Positions 44,800-53,947 of a stretch of 64,000 bases of DNA are shown here, one piece after another. Made by a program: the position numbers and the translations under genes. How positions within the stretch are numbered: position 1 is the first letter of the stretch; each line of letters starts with the position of its first letter. Source of the stretch: an uncultured Muribaculaceae bacterium (GTDB lineage: Bacteria; Bacteroidota; Bacteroidia; Bacteroidales; Muribaculaceae); NCBI GenBank assembly GCA_910578035.1, contig CAJTOB010000006.1, positions 1-64,000 of the forward strand, read 5' to 3'. The notes under the pieces are model-generated. The model worked only from the letters and a program-made list of their open reading frames with translations. It made no database searches and had not been told where the DNA came from.

Positions 44800-45531
44800 A
44801 TGGATTACGATATATTTGAGAATTTTAGCAGGACGCGCCTTCTCGCCGGCGACGGCATGATGGAGCGGATGGCGGCCACAAGGGTGCTGATTTTCGGTGT
44901 CGGCGGTGTCGGGTCGTGGTGTGTAGAGGCCCTCGCGCGGACAGGAATCGGACATATAACGATGGTCGATTCCGACATTGTGGCGCCAAGCAATATCAAC
45001 CGTCAGCTGCCCGCGAGGGTCGATACCGTCGGATTGCCAAAGACCGAAGTTCTTGCACGTCATATTCTCAGTATCAATCCTCTGGCGCATGTAGAGGCTG
45101 TTCAGGCGCGCTACACACCTCAGACGGCAGCCGATTTCGGAATAGAAGGGTTTGACTATGTGATAGATGCCATCGACTCGCTTGCCGACAAAGCCGATCT
45201 GATATTGCGCTGCACAGACCCGGCTACGGCACCTCGCCGCGCCTTTTTCTCGTCGATGGGCGCCGCGCGGAAGCTACATCCCGAAATGATACGTACGGCA
45301 GAGTTCTGGAAGGTGGAGGGTTGTCCGCTGGCACGGGCGCTGCGCACGCGTTTCCGGCGTGCGGGTGTGTATCCCCGTCGTAAATTCAAATGTGTATATA
45401 GCCCCGAATCTCTTCCTCATCGCGCTGAAGGTGACTCAGGTATCAACGGCACCTTTATGCACACCACGGCCATCTTCGGCCTCACCCTCGCTTCGCTCAT
45501 CGTGGAGCAGGAGTATAATGTAGGAGGTTAG
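44800..45531 (+). CDS. tcdA: tRNA threonylcarbamoyladenosine dehydratase
   Basis: TcdA (CsdL) uses ATP to cyclise t6A37 to ct6A in ANN-decoding tRNAs. The 243-residue protein is a ThiF/E1-like enzyme: FSRTRLLAGDG near the start, the nucleotide-binding FGVGGVGSWCVEALAR at about 33-48, VDSDIVAPSNINRQ at about 56-69, and FDYVIDAIDS near 120. The segment GINGTFMHTTAIFGL near the end is typical of the family. It has its own promoter shared in a palindrome with the divergent protease gene. Confidence 0.92.
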   Translation: MDYDIFENFSRTRLLAGDGMMERMAATRVLIFGVGGVGSWCVEALARTGIGHITMVDSDIVAPSNINRQLPARVDTVGLPKTEVLARHILSINPLAHVEAVQARYTPQTAADFGIEGFDYVIDAIDSLADKADLILRCTDPATAPRRAFFSSMGAARKLHPEMIRTAEFWKVEGCPLARALRTRFRRAGVYPRRKFKCVYSPESLPHRAEGDSGINGTFMHTTAIFGLTLASLIVEQEYNVGG

Positions 45532-45605
45532 GAATTTAGGAGGGAAGGGGGGGTAGGAGGTTGGGAGGGGAGGATTTTAGGGGGGATAGGAGGTGAGGGG
45601 GTAAG
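45525..45605. repeat. G-rich heptamer-related repeat tract
   Basis: Purine-rich sequence with AGGAGGTTAGGA-type units related to the TTAGNAG arrays at 3411 and 12651, plus at least seven runs of three or more G between 45542 and 45601. It lies between the convergent stops of tcdA and the muramidase, where no classical hairpin terminator is visible. The plus strand could form a G-quadruplex. Confidence 0.55.
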
Positions 45606-45662
45606 GTGTTATGATTTCAGGACTTTAGGAGACTCTCGCCCCTCGTGCCTCGTTCCTCGCCC

Positions 45663-46466
45663 CTAAATACCGGAAAATCGGCGGTAGGCGGCGGCCATGC
45701 GGGTGTGGTAGCCGCGCGATGCGTAGGAGGGGCCGTTGTATATTTTGGCGAATGCGGCCCAGTTTTTGGTTTTGAGGTGCTGCACAAGGCCGGTGTTGCG
45801 CATATAGTTTGCGAAGAGGCGCAGCTGGTCGTACTCAGAGCGTTGCATGCGTCGCACGAAGTCGGCGCGCGATTCGGCTCCGCACAGTTTCCAGTTGAAT
45901 CCTCCAATCTGGAACATACCCCAGAAAGTGCTTTCGATGGCGGCGATGCTGTCGATAGTCAAGGCGGCGTCGAGTCGTGCCTGCTGAGCGCGTTGCTGCG
46001 ACCCGTATTTTCGAATGTTGGGGGCAGAAAATACTGTAGGATGAGTAGAACTGTACTTCGACAGATTTATGCCTCGGCGAGCGGCGGCGCGGCGGAATAC
46101 AGGTAAGTCGAAGTTTATTATCGGGCAGCCTTCGGCATAAAAGCCGTGGCGAGTCTTGCCCGTCTCTATTTCTACTACGGCATGTATTGCGGCCGGCTCC
46201 ACGCCGAGCTCTTCGGCTATCTCGCGGTAGTCGGCTTCTGTCAGGGGGCCGTAGTGGGGTATTTCGATGGGTTCGGGTAGAAAAGATGTGTGGATAGTGT
46301 CGCCGTTGAAAATCATTATTTCGCGGTCGAGCGAGTCGGTGAGCACTTCCTGCAGTTCGATGGCGAAGCCGTGGTGTTCTTGCGGTTCGTCAGCAAATAA
46401 GCCGCAGACAGCCCACGGAAGGAGGGCTGCTGCGGCTGATAAGCGATATATAGCGGCCTTGCGCAT
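45663..46466 (-). CDS. N-acetylmuramidase family protein (DUF3380-like)
   Basis: A 267-residue exported protein with signal sequence MRKAAIYRLSAAAALLPWAV. From residue 75 it matches the N-acetylmuramidase/DUF3380 fold: VVEIETGKTRHGF with the candidate catalytic glutamate E101, CPIINFDLPVFRR, ESTFWGMFQIGGFNWKLCG and WAAFAKIYNGPSYASRGYHT. Such enzymes cut the glycan of peptidoglycan. In phage or secretion contexts they act as endolysins, but here no phage gene is near, so a cell-wall remodelling role is likely. It starts 7 nt after pepD and may be cotranscribed with it. Confidence 0.83.
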   Translation of the reverse strand: MRKAAIYRLSAAAALLPWAVCGLFADEPQEHHGFAIELQEVLTDSLDREIMIFNGDTIHTSFLPEPIEIPHYGPLTEADYREIAEELGVEPAAIHAVVEIETGKTRHGFYAEGCPIINFDLPVFRRAAARRGINLSKYSSTHPTVFSAPNIRKYGSQQRAQQARLDAALTIDSIAAIESTFWGMFQIGGFNWKLCGAESRADFVRRMQRSEYDQLRLFANYMRNTGLVQHLKTKNWAAFAKIYNGPSYASRGYHTRMAAAYRRFSGI

Positions 46467-46473
46467 AGGCGCG

Positions 46474-47934
46474 TCAGGCTTTCAGGTCTGCTACTTTTTC
46501 GAGAGTGCGGGTAAGCTGGCCCCAGAAGCGTTCTACGGCAGGAATGTGCATTCTCTCGGAGGGCGAGTGTACGTCGCGCAGAGTCGGGCCGAACGATACC
46601 ATGTCGAGGTGCGGGTATTTCTGCAGGAAGAGGCCGCACTCGAGACCGGCATGGATAGCCTTGATGGCGGGCTTGATGCCATACAGCTCCTCGTATGCCT
46701 CAGATGCGATGTGCATGATGGGCGAGTTCATGTTCGGAGCCCAGCCGGGATAGCCGTCGCCGTGTGTCACTTCTGCACCGGCAAGGCGGAAGAGGGCTTC
46801 TACCTGGCGGGCGATATCCCACTTGCGCGATTCAACCGACGAGCGCTGCGATGTGGTGACAAGAATCTTGTTGTCGGGCTGCATCTTTACCGACGCGAGG
46901 TTTGTAGAGGTCTCTACGAGGCCTTCGAGGTCGCGGCTCATGGAGATAACACCGTGAGGAGCGCAGTAGAGAGCTTCGATGAGTGCGGTAGTTGTTTCGG
47001 AGTCTACGGCATATTCGGGTTTCTCGGTGGTTTCGAGCTCGAATTTGAGGCCGTCTTCGAGGCCTGCATATTCATTCTCGATTTCAGCCACATAGGTGTT
47101 GAATGCCACGCGGACATTCTCCTTGCTTGCGGCGTGGATACCAAATACGGCGTGAGCTGCGCGCGGAATGGCGTTGCGGAGGTTGCCGCCGTCGATTTCT
47201 ACGAGTGAGAGCTCATGCTCGAGGCTGAGTTTGTAGAGGAAGCGAGCCAGAAGCTTGTTGGCATTGGCGCGGCCAAGGTGTATGTCGCCGCCCGAGTGTC
47301 CGCCGAGGCCGCCCGAGATATCGAAGCGGAAATAGTGGAAGTCGGTGGGCGCGAAAGAGCGCTTGTATGTGAAAAGGCATGTGGTGTCTACACCGCCGGC
47401 ACAGCCTACGAAGATTTCGGCGTCGTCCTCAGAGTCGAGGTTGAGCAGGATAGAGCCTGTGAGCATTCCTTCGCCGAGGTTATTTGCGCCGGTGAGACCG
47501 GTTTCCTCGTCGACGGTGAAGAGAGCTTCTACTGGGCCGTGAACCAGGTCTTTGTCTACCATCACGGCAAGCGATGCGGCCATGCCGATACCGTTGTCGG
47601 CACCAAGGGTGGTTCCGTCGGCACGCAGCCATTCGCCGTCTACGATAGTGCGGATAGGCTGGGTGTTGAAGTCGAAGTTCTTGTCGTTAGACTCGCATAC
47701 CATATCCATGTGCGACTGGAGCACGATTGTAGGAGCATTTTCCTTGCCGGGAGTGGCCGGCTTGCTCATAACGACGTTGCCGATGGCGTCGGTGCGCACT
47801 GCGATGTTATGACGGGCTGCGAAGTCGAGCAGATATTCGCGTATTTTTTCTTCTTTCTTTGAGGGGCGGGGCACATGGTTGATTTCATCGAAAATCGAGA
47901 AAACCAGAGCCGGTTTGAGATCTTTAATCGTCAT
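46474..47934 (-). CDS. pepD: Cytosolic beta-Ala-His/Xaa-His dipeptidase (M20 family)
   Basis: A 486-residue zinc aminoacyl-histidine dipeptidase that hydrolyses dipeptides in the cytoplasm. M20 metal ligands and catalytic residues are seen in order: LQSHMDMV (His), TLGADNGIG (bridging Asp), TVDEETGLTGA (catalytic Glu), LLNLDSEDD and, near the C-terminus, HAGLECG (His). Length and the FVGCAGGVDTTC segment match PepD rather than PepT. A small perfect palindrome lies about 55 nt upstream. Confidence 0.93.
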   Translation of the reverse strand: MTIKDLKPALVFSIFDEINHVPRPSKKEEKIREYLLDFAARHNIAVRTDAIGNVVMSKPATPGKENAPTIVLQSHMDMVCESNDKNFDFNTQPIRTIVDGEWLRADGTTLGADNGIGMAASLAVMVDKDLVHGPVEALFTVDEETGLTGANNLGEGMLTGSILLNLDSEDDAEIFVGCAGGVDTTCLFTYKRSFAPTDFHYFRFDISGGLGGHSGGDIHLGRANANKLLARFLYKLSLEHELSLVEIDGGNLRNAIPRAAHAVFGIHAASKENVRVAFNTYVAEIENEYAGLEDGLKFELETTEKPEYAVDSETTTALIEALYCAPHGVISMSRDLEGLVETSTNLASVKMQPDNKILVTTSQRSSVESRKWDIARQVEALFRLAGAEVTHGDGYPGWAPNMNSPIMHIASEAYEELYGIKPAIKAIHAGLECGLFLQKYPHLDMVSFGPTLRDVHSPSERMHIPAVERFWGQLTRTLEKVADLKA

Positions 47935-47989
47935 GTCGATTTATAAATTTGGGGGGGTAAAAGTTCTAATAAAGATTTCGGTATTAGAA

Positions 47990-48009
47990 AGAATGTTAAA
48001 AAACATTCT
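47990..48009. repeat. Perfect hairpin upstream of pepD
   Basis: Eight-base arms AGAATGTT and AACATTCT are separated by AAAA. It lies in the 167-nt gap between pepD (minus) and the microprotein gene (plus), where it could be an operator for either. No U-tract on the pepD side, so it is not an obvious terminator. Confidence 0.45.
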
Positions 48010-48069
48010 ATTCATGCCCCTAAATTACAAAATAAAATTCGTACCGCGAAAAAAAACCGCCATTTTAGC

Positions 48070-48077
48070 TATATTTG
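48070..48077 (+). promoter_or_regulatory. -7 promoter element for the microprotein-Skp pair
   Basis: TATATTTG followed by C matches TAnnTTTG, 24 nt before the ATG at 48102. No TTTG found 20 nt upstream. Confidence 0.5.
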
Positions 48078-48101
48078 CAGAGTCAATCAGCCTGAAAAGC
48101 C

Positions 48102-48272
48102 ATGAAAACAGTTATACTGGCCATACTCATGCTTTTGGTCTGCATTGTCCTGCTGGGTATTAAGGTGCTGTTTATCAAAGGAGCGCGTTTCCCTTCGGGC
48201 CATGCGGGCGCCTCGCCTCATTTACGTAAGAAAGGCATCGGGTGCGCTACAGACGAGCGAAATTTGAAATAA
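48102..48272 (+). CDS. Small membrane protein (56 residues)
   Basis: A 56-residue protein with one N-terminal membrane helix (residues 4-23, LVCIVLLGI within it) and a short basic tail with FPSGHAG and KKGIGCATDE. It has a -7 promoter element 24 nt upstream and is followed 25 nt later by the Skp-like lipoprotein gene. From memory, similar short proteins with the pattern FPxxH...LRxxGIxCA occur widely in Bacteroidales, so I consider it a real conserved gene of unknown role, perhaps in the envelope. Confidence 0.7.
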   Translation: MKTVILAILMLLVCIVLLGIKVLFIKGARFPSGHAGASPHLRKKGIGCATDERNLK

Positions 48273-48297
48273 TCAATATCACATATATATAACTTAT

Positions 48298-48888
48298 ATG
48301 AAAAAACTGTCTCTTACAGTAAAGACATTTATGGCTTGCGCCCTGGTGGCCGCCGCCGCTTCATGCTCGAAACAGGAAGCAGCTCCCGCAGCCGCTCCCG
48401 TCGCCGGCGACTCCACAGCCTGCGCAGGTCTCAAGATAGCTTATATCGATGCAGACTCTATCATGAGCGCTTATAGCCTTGCTCGCGAAATAGCCGAGGA
48501 AGGCCAGCGTCTGATGAACAACTATCAGCGTCAGGAGCAGTCGAAGCAGCAGGAAATCCAGAACTTCGGCAACAACATCGAGCAGAAGCGCCAGAACAAC
48601 GTATATCTCTCGGAAGCCTCTTTCCAGGCCGATGTTGAGAAACTGCAGAAGATGCAGAACGACGCTGCCCGTGTGCTCACAAACCAGCAGAATCAGATTC
48701 AGAACACCATAGCTCAGGCTCAGGCCCGTCTTCAGGACTCTATCATGAGCGCTGTAAACGCTTATAATGCTCAGGCAGGATACGACGCTATCCTCATGCG
48801 CGAATCGGGCGTGTACTTCAACCCCTCGCTCAATGTCACTTCCGACATTATCGAGATTCTGAACTCCCGCTATACCACAGCGAAATAA
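48298..48888 (+). CDS. OmpH/Skp-like lipoprotein chaperone
   Basis: A 196-residue lipoprotein: the signal ends AAASC (Cys 23), so unlike the soluble Skp of E. coli it is membrane-anchored. After a short Ala/Pro-rich linker, residues 45-196 match OmpH/Skp: a start strand KIAYIDADSIM, a long glutamine-rich coiled coil (about 60-150) and a returning strand YDAILMRESGVYFNPSLNVT. Skp proteins hold outer-membrane barrels unfolded in the periplasm. Probably cotranscribed with the upstream microprotein. Confidence 0.85.
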   Translation: MKKLSLTVKTFMACALVAAAASCSKQEAAPAAAPVAGDSTACAGLKIAYIDADSIMSAYSLAREIAEEGQRLMNNYQRQEQSKQQEIQNFGNNIEQKRQNNVYLSEASFQADVEKLQKMQNDAARVLTNQQNQIQNTIAQAQARLQDSIMSAVNAYNAQAGYDAILMRESGVYFNPSLNVTSDIIEILNSRYTTAK

Positions 48889-49001
48889 TAGCCGCCCTGT
48901 CAGCCCGACGGCTTGATGGCCGGCAATACTGTTGGCTGAAATGCATGTCTGCTTGTCGGCCTAACAGTTCAATATAGTGCCTGCGAGGCAAGCAAAAGTA
49001 T

Positions 49002-49041
49002 AGACCGTCGGGTCCGATATCAACGGACCGGGCGGTCTTTC
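49002..49041 (+). terminator. Hairpin terminator after the Skp-like gene
   Basis: Arms 49002-49016 and 49024-49038 pair over 15 bases with one mismatch and one G-U pair, with a 7-nt loop, followed by TTCGG. The T-run is short. The 207-nt gap 48889-49095 otherwise holds a smaller hairpin and octamer-like repeats (48895-48940) but no gene. Confidence 0.5.
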
Positions 49042-49095
49042 GGCGTTTAGGCGCATGTATGACACAGTTTTTTCAACACTATCCAATACTTTACC

Positions 49096-51339
49096 ATGGA
49101 ATCTGTATTTGTATTATTGATTGCAGTCGGTTATATAGTGTTCGCCATCATTCGGAGCGACAAAATTTCCGGGCGTCTGCGCGATATAAGCGACGGAGTG
49201 AGCGATGTGAGTGCTAAAATAGAGTACCTTGAGCGCAAAATAGAGCGTCTGGCGGCGGCCGGCGGCAAAAGCGACGGCGAAAGTACTGTGGCAAAGGTCT
49301 GCCCAGAGCCCGAGCCGATGCCAGAGCCTTGCGCTGCGCCCGAGCCTCTTGCTTTTATCGAGGAGGAAGATGCAGCACCTTCGGAAGTCTTTGAGATTGA
49401 TGCCGATGAGCCCGAGGCTGCAGTCCTTGAGCCCGACCCCGTACCGACGCCGACACCTCAAGGTGCGGGTGCCGACATGGAGCGCTTTATCGGGGTCAAT
49501 CTGTTCAGCAAGATTGGCATAGCTGTTCTTGTGCTTGGCATAGGATTCTTTGTGAAATATGCCATCGACAATTCATGGATAGGAGAAGTTGCCCGGACTG
49601 TGCTGGGTCTTGTTGCGGGTGCGGCGCTATGGACGGTATCATATTTTCTTAAAGATAAATACCGTTCGTTTTCGTCGGTTCTTGCCGGAGGCGGTTTTGC
49701 AGTGTGCTTCGTCACCATCGCTGTGGCCTATAACTTCTATGGTATATTCTCGTCGTTGACCGCATTTATTGTTCTCATAGCGCTGGTCTTAGCCGAGATT
49801 GCCGTGGCGCTGTGGTATAAGCGCCGTGAACTTGCCGCTGTCGGTATTGTGGCAGCCTTTGCCGCTCCTTTTCTGTCGGCCGGCCCCGATGGCAGCACTG
49901 TTGCGCTTACGGGCTATGTGCTCGTTCTTAGCGCGGCGATATTTGTCGTGTCCTTCCGCCGTCCGTCGTGGTATGAATTGCCTCTCATAGGGTGTGTTCT
50001 CAGCTGGATTATAGCCGCGATGGCGGCTGTGTCGGTGAGAGAAGGAGAATCGTGCGCACTGATACTCTTGTTCGACACATTGATATTTATAATATACTCG
50101 CTGCCTCTGTCTAATATCCTCGGCCTGTCGCCTGAGGGGAAGAAGCATGTCGGGGCGATTGTCGGGGCCATGTTTGTCAATAACTTCGTCTATGTCATAG
50201 CCGGTCTGCGGCTGATGAAGGGTGTGGCAGTGCCCTGGCACGCCGATGGAATAGTGCCTCTCGTTGCGGCGCTGGCCGACGGTTTTGTTTTCTACAGATA
50301 TTATATGAAGAAACAGCCGTCGCTGCCGCAGGATATCCTCGTGCTGCTGATAGCCGTGAGCAGTTGCCTTGTTTTTCCGGTGCAGTTCCGCTCGCAATGT
50401 GTGTCGATAGCCGCAGTGGCCTTCTATACCTTTGCGATGAACTATCTTTATTGCCGCACAGGCCGGCGTATTTTCAAAGTTCTGGTTCTGCTCTGCATCA
50501 TCGCTCTGGTGTTTGCTCTTGAGCAATTGCGGCTGTCCGACTCGCCCTTGAGTGCGTTCTTCAGTTATGCCTTTACCGGCGCGGCCCTTATATCTTGCGC
50601 TGCTACACTGTCGTTCTATCGGGCGGCATATTCGCCGGACCACGGCCTTGTCTATACCTCAGTGCTGTGGCTGGGCATTCTTTCGTGTGTTTACGGCACA
50701 TTTATTCTCATTGAGCCGTCGCTTGGAGGTGTATCGGCTTTCCGCGGGGCTGTTGCCGTGTACCTTGCCGCTTCGCTGGCCCTGGCCGTGCTCTCAGACC
50801 GTGGCGGCAATGCAGGCTGGCTTCTTCCGACGCTTTCGGCTGCGGGCATATCCTGTGTCTGCATGCCGTGCTCAGATACCGGCACCGCCGGTACGGTACT
50901 GTTCTGGGTGTGTATGGCGCTCTATCCGTTTGCCATCGTCATTCAGAGCCGCAAATGCTACGGCAATGTGTATTTCGGACCCTTCGGCAAGAATCTGTTC
51001 ACAGTGCTGCTCATTGCCTCGGCCGCGATAGTGGCAATAGCCGCAGCATTCAATATACTCATGCTCTGCAGCCTTCGGAATCTGAACAGCGCCGCTGTAT
51101 CGGTGCTCCTGTCGCTGGCCGGTGCGGCCACGGTTGCCGTCGGATTGCGGCGACACGACAAGGCGCTGCGCCTTACGGGGCTCGGACTCTTCGGGATAGT
51201 GCTTGTGAAGCTGGTTGCCTACGATTTATGGAAAATGCCGTCGGTAGGCCGCATTATAGTCTTCATAATACTCGGTGTACTACTTCTTGCTATTTCGTTT
51301 CTTTACAATAAGTTGCGCCGTGCACTTTTCGACGATTAG
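49096..51339 (+). CDS. DUF2339-family polytopic membrane protein
   Basis: A 747-residue inner-membrane protein. An N-terminal membrane segment (about 4-15) is followed by a coiled coil (about 25-55), then an acidic, proline-rich linker (about 60-130, EPEPMPEPCAAPEPL). About 20 or more membrane helices follow to the end, with RFIGVNLFSKIGIAVLVLGI starting the DUF2339 domain. The family's function is not established. It stands alone, with the GH2 gene 84 nt downstream. Confidence 0.85.
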   Translation: MESVFVLLIAVGYIVFAIIRSDKISGRLRDISDGVSDVSAKIEYLERKIERLAAAGGKSDGESTVAKVCPEPEPMPEPCAAPEPLAFIEEEDAAPSEVFEIDADEPEAAVLEPDPVPTPTPQGAGADMERFIGVNLFSKIGIAVLVLGIGFFVKYAIDNSWIGEVARTVLGLVAGAALWTVSYFLKDKYRSFSSVLAGGGFAVCFVTIAVAYNFYGIFSSLTAFIVLIALVLAEIAVALWYKRRELAAVGIVAAFAAPFLSAGPDGSTVALTGYVLVLSAAIFVVSFRRPSWYELPLIGCVLSWIIAAMAAVSVREGESCALILLFDTLIFIIYSLPLSNILGLSPEGKKHVGAIVGAMFVNNFVYVIAGLRLMKGVAVPWHADGIVPLVAALADGFVFYRYYMKKQPSLPQDILVLLIAVSSCLVFPVQFRSQCVSIAAVAFYTFAMNYLYCRTGRRIFKVLVLLCIIALVFALEQLRLSDSPLSAFFSYAFTGAALISCAATLSFYRAAYSPDHGLVYTSVLWLGILSCVYGTFILIEPSLGGVSAFRGAVAVYLAASLALAVLSDRGGNAGWLLPTLSAAGISCVCMPCSDTGTAGTVLFWVCMALYPFAIVIQSRKCYGNVYFGPFGKNLFTVLLIASAAIVAIAAAFNILMLCSLRNLNSAAVSVLLSLAGAATVAVGLRRHDKALRLTGLGLFGIVLVKLVAYDLWKMPSVGRIIVFIILGVLLLAISFLYNKLRRALFDD

Positions 51340-51423
51340 GACGACCTGTCAAATTTTTTTGAAAAATCAGTGAACAAAACAACGATATAATTGTTGTATC
51401 ATTCAGAAATTTTGTACCAATTA

Positions 51424-53859
51424 ATGACCTTGAATCAATTTATTAAATCTGCCGCGCTGTTCCTTGCCGGAACTGCCGCAATGGTTTCTTCGGCACAGCG
51501 CAGCGAAACAACTCTCAACGAAGGCTGGCTCTTTACTAAAGGCGACGGTGTTTCCGCCGCCAAATGGAAAGCGGTGCGCGTGCCCCACGACTGGGCTATC
51601 TACGGGCCTTTCGACCGTGCGAACGACCTCCAGACCGTAGCCGTGGAACAGAACGGCGAAACCGAAGAAACCGTCAAGACCGGTCGCACCGGCGGTCTGC
51701 CCTTCATAGGCAAAGGCGCATATCAGATTGATTTCGAACTGCCCGATACCGCCGGGCGGGCGACTACGCTCGTTTTCGACGGCGCCATGAGCAATGCTCA
51801 GGTGTTTCTCAACGGCAAGTTGCTCGGCACATGGCCCTACGGCTATAATTCGTTCTATATCGATGCCACAGGCACTGCCGTGCCCGGTAAGAACCACCTC
51901 GAGGTAAAACTCGAGAACAAGGAGCGCGCCTCGCGCTGGTATCCTGGCGCAGGCCTATACCGCAATGTGCATGTCATATCGACCGACAAGGTGCATATTC
52001 CTGTATGGGGCACATATGTGACCACTCCGAAAGTGACTCCCGAATATGCCTCGGTGCATCTTCAGATGAAAATCGACGGCGCAAAGCCCGACTCGTGGGT
52101 GACTGTCGACACCGATATCCTCGACCCTGAGGGGCAGGTAGTGGCTTCCGACCGGTCTGTCTATGTTGCCCGCGGCCAGGAGTTTGGCCAGAACTTCCTC
52201 GTGGGTTCGCCAAAACTCTGGACTCTCGACAAGCCCGAGCTCTATACCGCAGTGACGCGTCTGAGCGTCGACGGCAAGGAGGTGGACAGCTATAAGACAA
52301 GATTCGGTATCCGTACAATTGAGTATGTGCCTGAAAAAGGATTTTTCCTCAACGGCGAGCTCACCAAGTTTCAGGGCGTGTGCAACCACCACGACCTCGG
52401 CCCTCTCGGCGCGGCCGTCAACCGCTCGGCTCTCCGCCATCAGATAGAACTTCTTAAGGATATGGGTGTGAACGCTATCCGTACATCGCACAATATGCCG
52501 GCCCCGGAACTTGTCGAACTTTGCGATGAAATGGGCGTAATGCTCATGGTAGAGCCTTTCGACGACTGGGGCTTCCGCCCCAAATCGCCAAACGGCTATG
52601 GCTCTGTCTTCAACGAATGGGCCGAACGCGACATTACCAACATGGTAGAGCATTTCCGCAACAGTCCTTCGGTTGTCATGTGGTCTATCGGCAACGAGGT
52701 GCCATCGCAGTGGGGCCCGACGGGTATGGGCGAGCTTACAATGCTCCAGGACCTTGTGCATAAGCTCGACCCCACACGCCCCGTGACATGCGGCATGGAC
52801 CAGATAGGCGCCGTGCTCGGCAATGGTTTCGCCGCCGCACTCGACATACCGGGCTTCAACTACAAGCCACAGTACTACGACGAGGCCTACGCCAAACTGC
52901 CTCAGAAACTTATTCTCGGCTCGGAGACGGCTTCGACCGTATCGAGCCGCGGCAAGTACTACTTCCCGGTTGAATTCGGCGAGCACTACGGTGCCATGCA
53001 CCCCGACAACCAGAGCAACAGCTACGACAACGAGTCGTGCTCCTGGAGCAATATCCCCGACCTCGATTTCGAGATGGACGACGACCGACCCTGGGTAATA
53101 GGACAGTTCGTGTGGACCGGCTTCGATTATCTTGGCGAGCCTTCGCCCTACGATACCGACGCATGGCCCAGCCACAGCTCATATTTCGGTATCATAGACC
53201 TTGCCTCGCTCCCCAAGGACCGATATTACCTCTACCGCTCGAAGTGGAACAAGACCGATGCCACGCTCCACGTGCTGCCGCACTGGACCTGGCCGGGCCG
53301 CGAGGGCAAGGTGACGCCTGTATATGTATATACCTCCTATCCGTCGGCCGAGCTGTTTGTCAACGGCAAGAGCCAGGGGCGCCGCGCTAAAAACGACAGC
53401 ACCGTCGTAGACCGCTACCGCCTGCGCTGGAACGACGTCGTGTATGAGCCCGGCGAAATCAAGGTCGTAGCCTACGACGCCGACGGCAATCCTGCTGCCG
53501 AAAAGACAGTGCGCACCGCCGGCAAGGCAGCCTCTCTCCGCATTACGCCCAGCCGCGACAAGATTGCCGCCGACGGCGACGAACTTGTCTACTTTACTGT
53601 CGAAGCCCTCGACCGCAACGGCAATCCCGTGCCCGACGCCGACCAGGTGGTGAAGTTCACCGTCACAGGAGCCGGCACCTACGAGGCCGGAGCCAACGGC
53701 GACCCGACATGCCTGCTGCCTTTCCAAAAACCGGAAATGAAGTTATTCAGCGGCGCCGCCACAGCCATAGCGCGCTCCGCCAAGACTCCCGGCACACTCA
53801 CCATCAAGGCCACCGCAAAAGGCCTAAAACCCGCCACAGCCACAGTTACCGTCGAATAA
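51424..53859 (+). CDS. GH2-family glycoside hydrolase (beta-galactosidase-like)
   Basis: An 811-residue secreted enzyme, with signal peptide MTLNQFIKSAALFLAGTAAM; the ATG at 51424 is preferred to an upstream TTG. Domains: jelly-roll sugar-binding (about 25-190), immunoglobulin-like (190-300), TIM barrel (300-600), then a DUF4982-type and an Ig-like/invasin-like domain (about 620-811). The acid/base is E425 (WSIGNEVPS) and the nucleophile E501 (LILGSETAS). Beta-galactosidase is the commonest activity of this architecture, but mannosidase or glucuronidase activity cannot be excluded. No SusC/SusD genes adjoin. It ends in a strong terminator. Confidence 0.88.
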   Translation: MTLNQFIKSAALFLAGTAAMVSSAQRSETTLNEGWLFTKGDGVSAAKWKAVRVPHDWAIYGPFDRANDLQTVAVEQNGETEETVKTGRTGGLPFIGKGAYQIDFELPDTAGRATTLVFDGAMSNAQVFLNGKLLGTWPYGYNSFYIDATGTAVPGKNHLEVKLENKERASRWYPGAGLYRNVHVISTDKVHIPVWGTYVTTPKVTPEYASVHLQMKIDGAKPDSWVTVDTDILDPEGQVVASDRSVYVARGQEFGQNFLVGSPKLWTLDKPELYTAVTRLSVDGKEVDSYKTRFGIRTIEYVPEKGFFLNGELTKFQGVCNHHDLGPLGAAVNRSALRHQIELLKDMGVNAIRTSHNMPAPELVELCDEMGVMLMVEPFDDWGFRPKSPNGYGSVFNEWAERDITNMVEHFRNSPSVVMWSIGNEVPSQWGPTGMGELTMLQDLVHKLDPTRPVTCGMDQIGAVLGNGFAAALDIPGFNYKPQYYDEAYAKLPQKLILGSETASTVSSRGKYYFPVEFGEHYGAMHPDNQSNSYDNESCSWSNIPDLDFEMDDDRPWVIGQFVWTGFDYLGEPSPYDTDAWPSHSSYFGIIDLASLPKDRYYLYRSKWNKTDATLHVLPHWTWPGREGKVTPVYVYTSYPSAELFVNGKSQGRRAKNDSTVVDRYRLRWNDVVYEPGEIKVVAYDADGNPAAEKTVRTAGKAASLRITPSRDKIAADGDELVYFTVEALDRNGNPVPDADQVVKFTVTGAGTYEAGANGDPTCLLPFQKPEMKLFSGAATAIARSAKTPGTLTIKATAKGLKPATATVTVE

Positions 53860-53874
53860 GACAGATAAAAACAG

Positions 53875-53923
53875 AAAGTGAGGACAAGATTTCCCGCAAC
53901 GGGGCTCTTGTCCTCGCTTTTTT
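53875..53923 (+). terminator. Rho-independent terminator after the GH2 gene
   Basis: An 11-bp stem (53878-53888 with 53907-53917, one G-U pair), extended by A-T pairs to 53875, followed by six T (53918-53923). Confidence 0.9.
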
Positions 53924-53929
53924 ATGTGA

Positions 53930-53947
53930 ATTTCTAACTTCTAACTA
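53930..53947. repeat. Single-arm heptamer repeat
   Basis: TTTCTAA and CTTCTAA heptamers in tandem, the same unit as in the arrays at 3411 and 12651, between the GH2 terminator and the xseB stop. Only one orientation is present. The end overlaps the first bases of xseB on the minus strand. Confidence 0.5.

Noticed and set aside
48889..49095. Structured regulatory RNA in the gap after the Skp-like gene
   Set aside because: Hairpins are present, but the larger one is best read as a terminator and no known RNA family pattern is visible.
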